From Plantactinospora mayteni (GTDB lineage: Bacteria; Actinomycetota; Actinomycetes; Mycobacteriales; Micromonosporaceae), in assembly GCF_016862935.1 (NCBI RefSeq), contig NZ_BONX01000057.1, forward strand, positions 55,620 to 119,619: a stretch of DNA of 64,000 nt, read 5' to 3'. Shown here one piece after another: positions 1 to 7,994 of this stretch. A program made the translations under genes and the position numbers. The notes beneath the pieces were generated by a model, which saw only the letters and a program-made list of their open reading frames with translations, was not told where the DNA came from and did no database searches. Position 1 is the stretch's first letter, and every line of letters starts with the position of its first letter.

Positions 1-34
1 GCCGGTCGACGGTGGCCTGGGACGCGGTGCTCAT
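1..34 (-). CDS. 5' end of third ABC importer gene (probably the ATPase), cut by the window edge
   Basis: Only the first 11 codons are present, reading MSTASQATVDR. The ATG (complement of 32-34) overlaps the TGA of the upstream permease in an ATGA arrangement, so the gene is translationally coupled to it. NitT/TauT-type importers usually encode substrate-binding protein, permease and ATPase together. The first two are present, so an ATPase is the expected third gene. This rests on context only, because no ATPase motif lies in the visible part. Confidence 0.5.
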   Translation of the reverse strand, partial: MSTASQATVDR

Positions 35-888
35 AGCGCGGTACCCCTCTCCTCCGGACGCCAGGCGAGGAGCCGGGCCTCGGCCCTGAACAGGACCAGC
101 CGCTCGATCACGAGCATGAAGGCGATGAACAGGAACATCCAGGCGAGTACGGCGCCGATGTCGTAGAGCTGGTACTCGGTGCGGATCTGGAAGCCCACAC
201 CGTTGCGACCGCCGAAGACCTCGGTCAGCGCCTCGACCTTCCAGGCGACCGCGAAGCACATCCGGATCGCGGCGAAGACGAACGGCACGATCGTCGGGAT
301 CAGCACCTCGCGGCGGATCTGCCGGGGCGTCCGCCCGAACGCCTCGCTCATGGTCACCAGGGACCTGTCGACGCCCCGGATCCCCTCGGCCACGTTGAGC
401 GCGATGTAGGGCGCGGAGACGAGCGCGACCGCGAGGATCGGGCCGAGGTTCGACAGGCCGAACACGATCAGCGACATCACCGCGTAGACGATCGCCGGGA
501 TGGTGCCGGCGATCGTCACGCCGTCGTGGAAGAACGCCCGCCAGTAGTCGTAGCGGCCCATCAGGTAGCCGACCGGCGCACCGACGGCGGCGGCCACCGC
601 GAAGCCGGCGAAGGTCTTCAGCACGCTCGCCGAGAAGTCGGTGACGAAGTTGCCGCTCTCGACGATCTCGACCGCCTTCAGGAAGACCTCGTGCGGGCGG
701 GGCAGCAGCCGCGATCCGTACCACCAGGAGCCGAACTCCCAGAGCAGCAGCATCGCGAGCCAGCCCAGCACGAGCAGGCCCCGGCGCCGCCAGCGCCGCA
801 GTTGGGCGGTCCTGCGGGCGCCCGCCTCGCGGCCGTCCCGGTCTGCGGGGGGCGCGGCCGTGGCGGCGCCCACCAACTGCTCCGTCAT
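31..888 (-). CDS. ABC transporter permease, NitT/TauT (nitrate/sulfonate/pyrimidine-type) family
   Basis: This 285-residue inner-membrane permease carries about six hydrophobic segments. Near residue 190 is the cytoplasmic EAA loop (SEAFGRTPRQIRREVLIP) that docks the ATPase. A basic cytoplasmic N-terminus of about 40 residues precedes the first membrane segment. The ATG at 888 was chosen because GGAGGAG lies 5-6 bases upstream and the sequence before it is not coding-like in this frame. It follows the binding-protein gene by 80 bases and overlaps the next gene by 4 bases. The family imports small organic N or S compounds; the substrate cannot be read from the sequence. Confidence 0.9.
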   Translation of the reverse strand: MTEQLVGAATAAPPADRDGREAGARRTAQLRRWRRRGLLVLGWLAMLLLWEFGSWWYGSRLLPRPHEVFLKAVEIVESGNFVTDFSASVLKTFAGFAVAAAVGAPVGYLMGRYDYWRAFFHDGVTIAGTIPAIVYAVMSLIVFGLSNLGPILAVALVSAPYIALNVAEGIRGVDRSLVTMSEAFGRTPRQIRREVLIPTIVPFVFAAIRMCFAVAWKVEALTEVFGGRNGVGFQIRTEYQLYDIGAVLAWMFLFIAFMLVIERLVLFRAEARLLAWRPEERGTAL

Positions 889-968
889 CGTCTCTCCTCC
901 ACTCGGCCCTGCCGGGCAGCCGCACCCGGCCGGACGTGGCCGGCGGGGATACGTCGGGACCGCACGGC

Positions 969-2033
969 TCAGCCCTTCGGGAGGATGGTGAAGTCGAGGG
1001 CCGGGGTGTCCTCCTCGACGAAGCCGGTCTCCTTCATCAGCTCGAACAACCTGGTCTCGCTGTCCACCCACGCCTGGTCGAGATAGGTGCTGTCGACGAA
1101 CCAGTCGTACGTGTCGGTCAGCCAGTCCTGGATGAACGCCTTCTCCTCGGGCGACTCGGCGGCGAAGTCCTCGGGGTAGGCCGCGACGATCTCGTCCCGG
1201 TGCTGGGCCCACTCCTGCACGCCCCGGTCCCAGAGCTTGATCAGGAATCCCGCCTCCTCGGGGTTCTTCTCGACCCATGCCTTGCGGGCGACGAAGACGT
1301 TGTTCTGCGGGTGGGTGACGTCCTGCGGATCGGAGGAGAACTTCTCGGCGTAGATCTGCGAGACCGACTTGGAGTCGTAGAGCGGCTTGACCGCGCCGTT
1401 GGAGAGCTGCGGGATCGAGAAGTCGGGCAGCAGCAGGCCGGCGTCGGCGTCGCCCCGCTCGACCAGACCGGCGGCGTTCTGCGGGTCGGTGACGACGAGC
1501 TGGAAGTCGCCGCCCCCGGCGCGCAGGTCGAGGTCGCAGAACTTGCGGGCGTAGACGCCCCACATGATCGTGATCGAGACGGCGCTGTGCGTCACGATCT
1601 TCTTACCCTTGAGGTCGCAGATGGTCTGGGCGTCGCTCCGGGCCGACACGGCCAGGATGCTCCGGTCGGAGTTGAACTTGCCGAAGATGGTGGTCTTCTC
1701 GCCGGTCTGCTTCTCCAGGTCGGGCACCTCGTACGAGGCCGCCGAGACGACGTCCGCGTGGCCGCCGGCGTACACCCCGAACTCGTCCCAGGAGGACGAG
1801 GTGAGGATCTGGATCCCGGCCGCCTCCTCCAGCTCCTGCTTGATGCCCTTGCTCTCCATCCACTTCCAGACCGGATCGGGAGCCATCACCATGTTGACGA
1901 CGCCGTTCGCGTCCTTGGCCTGGCCTTCCTGGGCGGCCGGGCGGGCCCCGCAACCGGAGGCCAGCAGAGCGATCACGCCCGCGGCGGCCACCGGGCGCCA
2001 GCGGTGGGGACGGATGATGCGTGCAGAGTTCAT
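969..2033 (-). CDS. ABC transporter substrate-binding lipoprotein, NMT1/TauA-like
   Basis: A 354-residue lipoprotein whose N-terminus ends in the lipobox LLASGC, with the acylated cysteine at residue 28. The mature part has the periplasmic-binding-protein fold of the NMT1/SsuA/TauA group, with the typical segments VNMVMAPDPVWKWMESKGI and ICDLKGKKIVTHSAVS. It should capture the ligand outside the membrane and deliver it to the permease encoded 80 bases downstream. It is the first gene of the operon, and its promoter region (2034-2377) is shared with a divergent LacI-family regulator. The ligand is unknown; taurine, nitrate, sulfonates and pyrimidines are all bound within the family. Confidence 0.88.
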   Translation of the reverse strand: MNSARIIRPHRWRPVAAAGVIALLASGCGARPAAQEGQAKDANGVVNMVMAPDPVWKWMESKGIKQELEEAAGIQILTSSSWDEFGVYAGGHADVVSAASYEVPDLEKQTGEKTTIFGKFNSDRSILAVSARSDAQTICDLKGKKIVTHSAVSITIMWGVYARKFCDLDLRAGGGDFQLVVTDPQNAAGLVERGDADAGLLLPDFSIPQLSNGAVKPLYDSKSVSQIYAEKFSSDPQDVTHPQNNVFVARKAWVEKNPEEAGFLIKLWDRGVQEWAQHRDEIVAAYPEDFAAESPEEKAFIQDWLTDTYDWFVDSTYLDQAWVDSETRLFELMKETGFVEEDTPALDFTILPKG

Positions 2034-2189
2034 GTCGTGCCTCTCAGAATCGTTCAACCGGTCCGAGGGTGCGATCAGAGACAACGTTGCGGCGGACCCG
2101 GTGGTGGTGGGTGGTGTACTCGGGGGCCGATGGGTGGTGTGACGCCTGACACTGCCGTGGTGAATCTTGCAAGTCAAGCATTTCTCGGA

Positions 2190-2201
2190 AACTTATGCAT
2201 T
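2190..2201. promoter_or_regulatory. Operator-like site A (AACTTATGCATT) in the ABC/LacI divergent region
   Basis: AACTTATGCATT lies 157 bases upstream of the binding-protein start codon. The same 12 bases recur exactly at 2325-2336, within site B. It is AT-rich inside very GC-rich DNA. I infer one of two operators for the divergently encoded LacI-family protein. A further self-complementary octamer, CTTGCAAG, lies at 2166-2173. Confidence 0.55.
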
Positions 2202-2319
2202 CCCCTGCCCTGGACGTACCCGTGGAGACCAGCGGATTCGCCCGAGCCCGATCGGGTTCCAGCAGTTAGCAAGGTAGGCCGGGCGTTGACAGCGTCCCGA
2301 CGGCCGCCTATCTTCGGCC

Positions 2320-2336
2320 TGCATAACTTATGCATT
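2320..2336. promoter_or_regulatory. Operator-like site B, odd palindrome TGCATAA-C-TTATGCA
   Basis: Bases 2320-2334 form a perfect 7+7 inverted repeat around one central base, the geometry typical of LacI-family operators. It contains the 12-mer also seen in site A. It sits 42 bases upstream of the preferred GTG start of the regulator gene, so autoregulation is likely. It also covers the in-frame ATG at 2330, which argues against that ATG being the true start. Confidence 0.65.
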
Positions 2337-2377
2337 GCCGCCCACGATCGGGAGCGGCGCGGGGGATCGAGAAGAGA

Positions 2378-3457
2378 GTGGGACAGCTTGTGAGCGGAGA
2401 TCCGGGCACGGCGGACGACCGTCCAGCACGACGGCGACGCGCGCGCCCGGCGGCATCCAGCACGACGGTGGCGCAGGCCGCCGGGGTCTCCCAGTCGACG
2501 GTGTCGCGCGCCCTCCGCGGCGACACCCGGGTACGCGCGGACACCCGGCGCCTGATCGAGGAGACCGCCGAGCGGCTGGGCTACCGCCCCGGGTGGGCGG
2601 TGCCGCCTTCGCCACCCCGCTCGCACACCGTCGGCGTCGTCGTCTCCGACCTGACCAACCCGTTCTTCCCGACGCTGCTCACGCCGGTGCACGACGAGTT
2701 GCAGATCATGGGCTACCGGGTCGTGTTGTTCGCCGAGCGCACCGACCTGCCCACCGGGCAGGAGGCCCTGGTCAACCTGCTCAACCGGTCGATCGACGGT
2801 GTCCTGGTCACCACGGCCACCCTCGACTCGCGGCTCGGCGAAGCCCTCGTCGGGCGGGACCTGCCGATGGTGCTGCTCAACCGGTACGTCGACGGGATGG
2901 ACGTCGACCGCGTCACCGCGGACAACCACCGGGGTGGCCGTACGGCGGCACGCCATCTGCTGGATCTCGGCCACCGCGACATCGGCGTCATCCGTGGCCC
3001 GGCCAACACCTCGACCAGCCGGGACCGGCACGCCGGCATCGTCGACAGTCTCGCCGAGGCCGGCGTGGCACTCGACGAGCGGTTCGTCCGCGAGGGACCG
3101 TACTCGCACCAGTCCGGCTACCAGCACGCCCGGGAACTGCTCCGGCTGGCCACGCCGCCGACCGCCCTGGTCTGCGGCAACGACGTGATCGCCTTCGGCG
3201 CCATCGACGCCGCGAGGTCGCTCGGCCTGGACGTACCGGGCGACGTCTCGGTGCTCGGCTTCGACGACGTCCCGATGGCGTCCTGGGAGGTGTTCCAACT
3301 GACCACGGTCCGGCAGCCGCTCTCCGAGATGGCCCGGACCGCCGCCCGGCTGCTGGTCGAGCGGATCGAGCACGACGGCGAGATCGGTGCCGGACGCGAG
3401 CGGTTGTTCGCCACCAGCCTCGTGCAGCGGGCCACCACCCGGCGGGCGGCCCGCTGA
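2378..3457 (+). CDS. LacI-family transcriptional regulator
   Basis: A 359-residue regulator. The N-terminal HTH with hinge helix reads TVAQAAGVSQSTVSRALRGD, followed by VRADTRRLIEETAERLGYRP. A PBP1-like ligand domain follows, starting HTVGVVVSDLTNPFFPTLL, with LVCGNDVIAFGAIDAARSLGL and a C-terminal VSVLGFDDVP block. I chose GTG 2378 rather than the in-frame ATG at 2330 because that ATG lies inside the palindromic operator. The gene diverges from the ABC importer operon and probably represses it and itself in response to the imported compound or a derivative. Confidence 0.9.
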   Translation: MGQLVSGDPGTADDRPARRRRARPAASSTTVAQAAGVSQSTVSRALRGDTRVRADTRRLIEETAERLGYRPGWAVPPSPPRSHTVGVVVSDLTNPFFPTLLTPVHDELQIMGYRVVLFAERTDLPTGQEALVNLLNRSIDGVLVTTATLDSRLGEALVGRDLPMVLLNRYVDGMDVDRVTADNHRGGRTAARHLLDLGHRDIGVIRGPANTSTSRDRHAGIVDSLAEAGVALDERFVREGPYSHQSGYQHARELLRLATPPTALVCGNDVIAFGAIDAARSLGLDVPGDVSVLGFDDVPMASWEVFQLTTVRQPLSEMARTAARLLVERIEHDGEIGAGRERLFATSLVQRATTRRAAR

Positions 3458-3459
3458 CA

Positions 3460-3475
3460 CCCGGTGCCCACCGGG
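3460..3475 (+). terminator. Hairpin just after the LacI-family gene
   Basis: CCCGGT-GCCC-ACCGGG is a perfect 6-bp stem with a 4-base loop, starting three bases after the stop codon. There is no T-tract, as is common for actinomycete terminators. Confidence 0.5.
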
Positions 3476-3792
3476 CCCGGCCGTGGCTGGTGACATGCCG
3501 ACCTCCTCCTCGCCTGGGCGGTAGCGCTGGCACCGCCCACGCGCCACAGCCTCGTCGCGGCACGTGACGCGCCACCATGTGTGGCCACCCATAACTGACG
3601 CGACAGCGTGGTGGACGACACATCGGCAGGGATCCGCGGCCGGCGGCACCGGGGCCGGACGACCTGCACCTTCCGCGCCCTGACCACGCCGCTCTCGACC
3701 GGCCGCCCACCCCCGCTCCGACGTCGACCGGGGCATGTCCCGACGGTGAGGTACGGCAGCCGGTTGCCGGCGCGGCCGAGGGTCGCCGCCGC
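3476..3792. other. Intergenic stretch, no gene seen
   Basis: About 320 bases lie between the 3' ends of the convergent LacI-type and PucR-type genes. Open frames here lack a ribosome binding site and coding-like composition. I see nothing else to support. Confidence 0.6.
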
Positions 3793-5559
3793 TCAGCCGC
3801 GCTCCGTACCGCCGTCCTGCCCAGGAGTCCCCAGCGCGTCGGCCACCTCGTCGGCGCTCAGCGCGACCTGGAGTTCGGCGAGCGACCGGACGTGCGTGGT
3901 GGAGACCCCGAGCAGTTGCTCGGCCTTGCGGATGCGCAGGCCGACCGTGTTGGGATGGACGAACAGCGCCGCCGCGGTGGCGGCGGTGTTGAGGTCGTGG
4001 GCGACGTACGCCCGCAGTGTCTGTTCGAGCGCGGTCCCGCGCGCGGCATCGTGGGCGCGGATCGGGGCGAGCGTATCGGCGGCGAAGCGGCGCAGCTCCG
4101 AGACGTCCTCGAGTTGCAGCAGCAGGCCGTGCACGCCCAGTGATCCGAAGCTCGCGACGGTGTCGGACTCCCCGCGCGACTGGGCGACCGTCGCCGCGCC
4201 CCGGGCCCGCCGGTACGCCGCCGGATAGTCGGCGAGCGCCGTGCAGAGCGCCGAGACCGCCACCCCGGAGTCCGCCCCGAGACCGATGCGCCGCAACTGG
4301 CGCTGGAGCTGATCGGCCCGGTCCACGGCGTCGGCCTGGCTCGTCACCGGCAACAGCAGTACCACGTCGTCCGCGATCGCGCCGACCAGGGCGCGCGGCT
4401 GTGCGGCGGCCACCAGCGACCTCGCGACCGAGAGGACCCGGGCCGACCCGGCACGCGGCGTGCCGCCGTGCACCACGATCAGGGCGTGCGGGTTCGTCAG
4501 GTCGAGACCGAGCCGTCCGGCCCGCTCGGCGGCGGTCACCAGTCCGGCCGGGTTACCGGTGAGCAGGTCCGTGACCACCTCGCCGGAGAGCCGCCACTCG
4601 ACCTCCAGCGCGGTGCGGGCCCGCAGCACCTCGAGGGCGCAGACCGTGGCGGCGTGCTCGAGCGCGCGGACGTCGATGGCCGGCAGGGGCAGCACGGACC
4701 GGGGTACCCAGATCCGCGCGACCGTGTCCTGGCCCAGCAGGACCGGCGTCGAGTACGCCTCCGCGTCCTGGCTGGCGAGGGGATGCGCGCCCCGCCGCAC
4801 CGTGGCCAGCTCGGCGCCGGACGGTTCCTCGGTCAGCACGACGGAGGTGTCGAGCACCTCGGCCAGTGCCGCCGCGACGCCGGTCACGCCGCCACCCCTG
4901 AGCGCGACCTGGGTGAACTGCTCGTGCACCGCCTCGGCACGACGCAGCAACTCGTGCTGCTCGGCCAGGGCGGTGTTGGCGGCCAGCAACTCGGCGATGG
5001 TCACGGCCTCGCGGTCGCGCAGCCTGGTCGTCTCGATCGCGACGCCGGCCTGTTCGGCGAGGAGCGAGAGCAGGTCCTGCTCGTCGGGGCCGAACTCGTG
5101 CGGAACCCGCTGGTAGCAGTTGAGCGTGCCGACCGGTACGCCCGACGAGGCGACCGGAACCGACATCATCGAGCGGTACCCCTGCTGGCGCGCCACCCCA
5201 CCCCAGGGCAGGAAGGTCGCGTCGGCCAGGGTGTCCACCACCTGCACGGTCGTACCGGTGAGGAACGCCTTGCTGGAGGGGGCCAGCAGGTCGTCGTCCG
5301 GATCCAGCACGACCGGGTGGTCGGCGTTGACCTGCTGGATGTAGCTCGGCGACAGTCCGTAGGCGCCGGTGATCACGAGCGACCTTCGCTCCTCGTCGAC
5401 GAGCAGGACGGCGCAGAAGTCGTAGCCGAGCAGCCGGGCGGCGGTCTCGGAGACGAGGTCGAGCACCTCGGGTAGCGAGACCGGACGGTTGAGCGCGGTG
5501 GCGATGGTCGCGATCGCCTCCAGCCAGGGGCGAAGCTGCCCGGCACCGGTCGGCTGCAT
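3793..5559 (-). CDS. GAF-domain PucR/CdaR-type transcriptional regulator
   Basis: A 588-residue protein with an N-terminal GAF sensory domain (about residues 15-175; DFCAVLLVDEERRSLVITG, then MSVPVASSGVPVGTLNCY) and a short coiled stretch. A central GGDEF-like PucR domain follows (about 330-480). The C-terminal PucR-type helix-turn-helix reads YVAHDLNTAATAAALFVHPN, then TVGLRIRKAEQLLG. Such proteins typically activate catabolic genes in response to a small aromatic or nitrogenous compound. It diverges from the cupin-hydroxylase operon across a 90-base region with two repeated operator-like sites, so those genes are its probable target. No ribosome binding site precedes the ATG, so translation may be leaderless. 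Confidence 0.85.
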   Translation of the reverse strand: MQPTGAGQLRPWLEAIATIATALNRPVSLPEVLDLVSETAARLLGYDFCAVLLVDEERRSLVITGAYGLSPSYIQQVNADHPVVLDPDDDLLAPSSKAFLTGTTVQVVDTLADATFLPWGGVARQQGYRSMMSVPVASSGVPVGTLNCYQRVPHEFGPDEQDLLSLLAEQAGVAIETTRLRDREAVTIAELLAANTALAEQHELLRRAEAVHEQFTQVALRGGGVTGVAAALAEVLDTSVVLTEEPSGAELATVRRGAHPLASQDAEAYSTPVLLGQDTVARIWVPRSVLPLPAIDVRALEHAATVCALEVLRARTALEVEWRLSGEVVTDLLTGNPAGLVTAAERAGRLGLDLTNPHALIVVHGGTPRAGSARVLSVARSLVAAAQPRALVGAIADDVVLLLPVTSQADAVDRADQLQRQLRRIGLGADSGVAVSALCTALADYPAAYRRARGAATVAQSRGESDTVASFGSLGVHGLLLQLEDVSELRRFAADTLAPIRAHDAARGTALEQTLRAYVAHDLNTAATAAALFVHPNTVGLRIRKAEQLLGVSTTHVRSLAELQVALSADEVADALGTPGQDGGTERG

Positions 5560-5562
5560 CGT

Positions 5563-5612
5563 GTGACTGTGTCACGACACCTGACTGTGCGCCAGACCTG
5601 TGTAGCGACACA
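5563..5612. promoter_or_regulatory. Two repeated operator-like sites between the PucR-type gene and the cupin gene
   Basis: TGTGTCACGACAC (5568-5580) and TGTGTAGCGACAC (5599-5611) match at 11 of 13 positions and are spaced 31 bases apart, about three helical turns. Overlapping them are perfect inverted repeats GTGAC-TGT-GTCAC (5563-5575) and TGTGT-AGCG-ACACA (5599-5612). I infer regulator binding sites in the shared promoter, most simply for the adjacent PucR-type protein. Confidence 0.6.
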
Positions 5613-5649
5613 TGTCCGAACCTGGCTGGCCCGGGCCACAGTAGGCGCC

Positions 5650-6129
5650 ATGAGCGACCACGAGCTGTCCGACGCCGAACTGGCCGGGGCGTCCGGCGAG
5701 GTCGGCGTGCATGTCGTCCGCGCCGACGAGCTGTCCGACGACACACCCCAGACGTCCGGGCTGAGGCGGTTCGAGGCCGTCTCCGCCCGTCGCCTCGGGT
5801 CGGCGGACCTGTGGATGGGGCTCTCGGTGCTGCCCCCCGGCAGCCGGACCGGCGCGCACCACCACGGCCGGTCCGAGACGGCGCTCTACGTGCTCAGCGG
5901 AGTGGGCCGCTGGTGGGTCGGCGACACCCTCGACGAGGTACGGGAGGCGCACCCCGGCGATTTCGTCTACATCAAGCCGCACGTCGTGCACTGGGAGGAG
6001 AACGCCAGCGACACCGAGCCGGTACGGATGATCGTCGCGCGTACGACCCAGGACGCCATCGTGGTCAACCTCGAGCACCACCCGTACGGCCCCGCGCTCG
6101 GGGAGAGCGAGAGGTACGACCATGACTGA
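5650..6129 (+). CDS. Cupin-domain protein
   Basis: A 159-residue single-domain cupin. Motif 1 holds HHH at residues 70-72 and Glu76 (GAHHHGRSETALYVLSG). Motif 2 holds His111 and His114 (HPGDFVYIKPHVVHWEE). These residues can form the usual metal site. The ATG at 5650 gives a compact start before SDHELSDAELAG. The stop overlaps the start of the hydroxylase gene by 8 bases, so the two are translated together. A role as dioxygenase, isomerase or ligand-binding accessory in aromatic or N-heterocycle breakdown is plausible, but the sequence does not decide between them. Confidence 0.85.
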   Translation: MSDHELSDAELAGASGEVGVHVVRADELSDDTPQTSGLRRFEAVSARRLGSADLWMGLSVLPPGSRTGAHHHGRSETALYVLSGVGRWWVGDTLDEVREAHPGDFVYIKPHVVHWEENASDTEPVRMIVARTTQDAIVVNLEHHPYGPALGESERYDHD

Positions 6130-7309
6130 GGCACGCCGCGCGGTCGTCGTCGGCGGCTCGTTCGCCGGGCTCACCGCCGCCCTGCTGCTGCGCGAGCAGG
6201 GCTTCGACGTCGACGTCTTCGAGCGGACCCCGACGTACCTCGACGGCCGGGGTGGCGGGATCGTCCTGCAACCCGACACCGTCCGCTGGATCCGCGAACG
6301 GCCACACAACTTCGGCGTCGAGGACATCAGCATCGGCTCGTCGGTGACCCGCTATCTCGGGGTCGGGAACAAGGTCGTACACGAGGAACCCGCCAGCTGG
6401 CGGTTCAGCTCCTGGACGACGATCTACCGCGTGCTGCTGGACGACTTCGGCACCGACCACTACCACCTCGGCGACTACGCGGTCGGGGTCAGCCAGGACG
6501 GCGACGGCGTGGACGTCCGCTTCACCAGCGGCCGGACCGAGCGTGCCGAACTCGTGGTCTTCGCCGACGGGATCTCGTCGGTCGGGCGCCGTCGCCTTCA
6601 GCCTCGGGTCCGGCCGCGCTATTCCGGCTACGTCGGCTGGCGCGGGACGGTACCCGAGCGGGAGGTGTCCGTCGAGACGGCCAACCTCGTCCACGACGCG
6701 ACGACGTACGCCGTCGTCGACGCCTCGCACATCTGCATGTACCCGATCCCCGCCGGTGACGGGAGCCTCTCCCGGGGAGACCGGCAGCTCAACTACGTCT
6801 GGTACCGCAACGTCGCCGAGGGACCGGAACTGGACGAGATGGTCACCGACCAGCGCGGATTCACCGCACCCGTCTCGGTGCACCCCGGGACGGTGCAGCA
6901 GCGGTACCTGGACCAGATGCGTTCCGAGGCGGTGGACCTGCTGCCCCCCGCGGCGGCCGAGTTGGTGACCCGGACCGCCGAGCCCTACCTCCAGATCGTC
7001 CTCGACATCGCGGTCCGCAACATGGCCTTTGGGCGGGTGGCCCTGATCGGCGACGCCGCGTTCGCCGCGCGTCCGCACGCGGCGGCCGGTACCGCCAAGG
7101 CGGCGGCCGACGCCTGGGCGCTCGCGGAGGCACTCTCCGCCGAGCCCGACGTTCCGCGTGCGCTGGCCGCCTGGGAGCCGGCCCGGCTGGCGTTGGGCAA
7201 CGAACTCCTCGGTCGAGTTGCCGAGATGGGCGCACGGTCGCAGTTCACCAACACCTGGGACCCGGCCGACCCCGCGCTGCACTTCGGCCTCTACGGCCCC
7301 GACCGGTGA
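6122..7309 (+). CDS. FAD-dependent aromatic hydroxylase, 2,6-dihydroxypyridine-3-monooxygenase-like
   Basis: A 395-residue class A flavoprotein monooxygenase. The FAD-binding Rossmann motif is the variant GGSFAG at residues 11-16. A DG motif (FADGISS) lies near residue 143, and the second FAD motif (ALIGDAAFAARPHAAAGTAK) near residue 300. The HAAAGTAKAA block resembles dihydroxypyridine hydroxylases of nicotine-type degradation more than phenol or p-hydroxybenzoate hydroxylases. That comparison is from memory and only suggests a hydroxylated N-heterocycle or related phenolic substrate. It is coupled to the upstream cupin by an 8-base overlap and is probably controlled by the divergent PucR-type regulator. 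Confidence 0.85.
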   Translation: MTEARRAVVVGGSFAGLTAALLLREQGFDVDVFERTPTYLDGRGGGIVLQPDTVRWIRERPHNFGVEDISIGSSVTRYLGVGNKVVHEEPASWRFSSWTTIYRVLLDDFGTDHYHLGDYAVGVSQDGDGVDVRFTSGRTERAELVVFADGISSVGRRRLQPRVRPRYSGYVGWRGTVPEREVSVETANLVHDATTYAVVDASHICMYPIPAGDGSLSRGDRQLNYVWYRNVAEGPELDEMVTDQRGFTAPVSVHPGTVQQRYLDQMRSEAVDLLPPAAAELVTRTAEPYLQIVLDIAVRNMAFGRVALIGDAAFAARPHAAAGTAKAAADAWALAEALSAEPDVPRALAAWEPARLALGNELLGRVAEMGARSQFTNTWDPADPALHFGLYGPDR

Positions 7310-7395
7310 GCCTGGCGTGCCGGCGACACCCGACCCCGAGCGGGCCGCTCGTCGCCGTCCGGCCAGGAGGCTGAGGTGTCGGATTGACGAACGAT

Positions 7396-7424
7396 CGAAC
7401 TGCAACTAGATTAGTTGCGGTTCG
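7396..7424. promoter_or_regulatory. 29-bp near-perfect palindrome upstream of the Rrf2-type gene
   Basis: The nested arms are CGAAC (7396-7400) with GTTCG (7420-7424), and GCAACTA (7402-7408) with TAGTTGC (7412-7418), around a GAT centre. Only one base pair is mismatched in the whole structure. It lies 35 bases before the GTG start of the Rrf2-type gene, so autoregulation is the simplest reading. A weaker copy precedes the exporter gene. Confidence 0.7.
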
Positions 7425-7458
7425 ACGGGTGGCGTCACGGTGGCCAAAAGGGGGCGCG

Positions 7459-7902
7459 GTGGGTCTCAGCAGCAGGAGTGCGGTGGCGATTCACGCGCTC
7501 ACGATGTTGGCGCGCTGGGACCGCTCGCTGACCTCCGCGGAGATCGCGGAGAGTCTGGCGAGCAATCCGGTTCTCGTCCGGCGGATCCTCGGCAGCCTGC
7601 GGGACGCCGGCCTGGTGTCGTCCACCGAGGGGCGCGGGGGCGGCTGGTCCCTGGCCCGCGGAGCACGCGAGATCACGCTCTACGACGCGTACACCGCTGT
7701 CGAGGCGGGGCCGATCCTCTCCCGGCACGCCCATCCGCCCAGTGACGCGTGCGAGGTCGGGCGCCACATGCAGAACCTGCTCGAGACGGAGTTCCGGGAC
7801 GCGGAACAGGTCATGCAGGAGCGGCTGGGCCGGACGACCATCGCCCACCTGGTGCAACAGGTACTCGCCGCCGAGCGTGGAGCGGCGCCGGCGAATCACT
7901 GA
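7459..7902 (+). CDS. Rrf2-family transcriptional regulator
   Basis: A 147-residue winged-helix protein starting MGLSSRSAVAIHALTMLARW. The recognition region is TSAEIAESLASNPVLVRRIL, with the wing STEGRGGGWSLARG. I chose GTG 7459 because a purine-rich AAGGGGG lies just upstream and the family normally begins at this point. Only one cysteine (Cys98) is present, so the three-cysteine iron-sulfur site of IscR or NsrR is absent. Sensing is more likely thiol-based or by direct ligand binding. The next gene is an MFS exporter 92 bases downstream with a related operator-like site, suggesting a drug- or stress-inducible efflux pair. Confidence 0.88.
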   Translation: MGLSSRSAVAIHALTMLARWDRSLTSAEIAESLASNPVLVRRILGSLRDAGLVSSTEGRGGGWSLARGAREITLYDAYTAVEAGPILSRHAHPPSDACEVGRHMQNLLETEFRDAEQVMQERLGRTTIAHLVQQVLAAERGAAPANH

Positions 7903-7948
7903 CCGAGCAGTGGCGGAGGCAGGTCCTCCGCCATTTTCTTACCCAAAC

Positions 7949-7966
7949 TGTAACTACAACAGTGGC
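7949..7966. promoter_or_regulatory. Second operator-like site, upstream of the MFS gene
   Basis: TGTAACTACAACAGTGGC matches the core of the 7401-7418 palindrome at 13 of 18 positions. It overlaps the inverted repeat ACTGT-AACTACA-ACAGT. It lies 28 bases upstream of the exporter start codon, so the Rrf2-type protein may control both genes. Confidence 0.5.
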
Positions 7967-7994
7967 AGTAAGTGCCACGCGAAGGGTACGCCGA

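Noticed and set aside
889..1563. N-terminal extension of the permease frame upstream of 888
   Set aside because: This part is an out-of-frame shadow of the substrate-binding protein gene. The ATG at 888 has a strong ribosome binding site and begins the recognisable permease.
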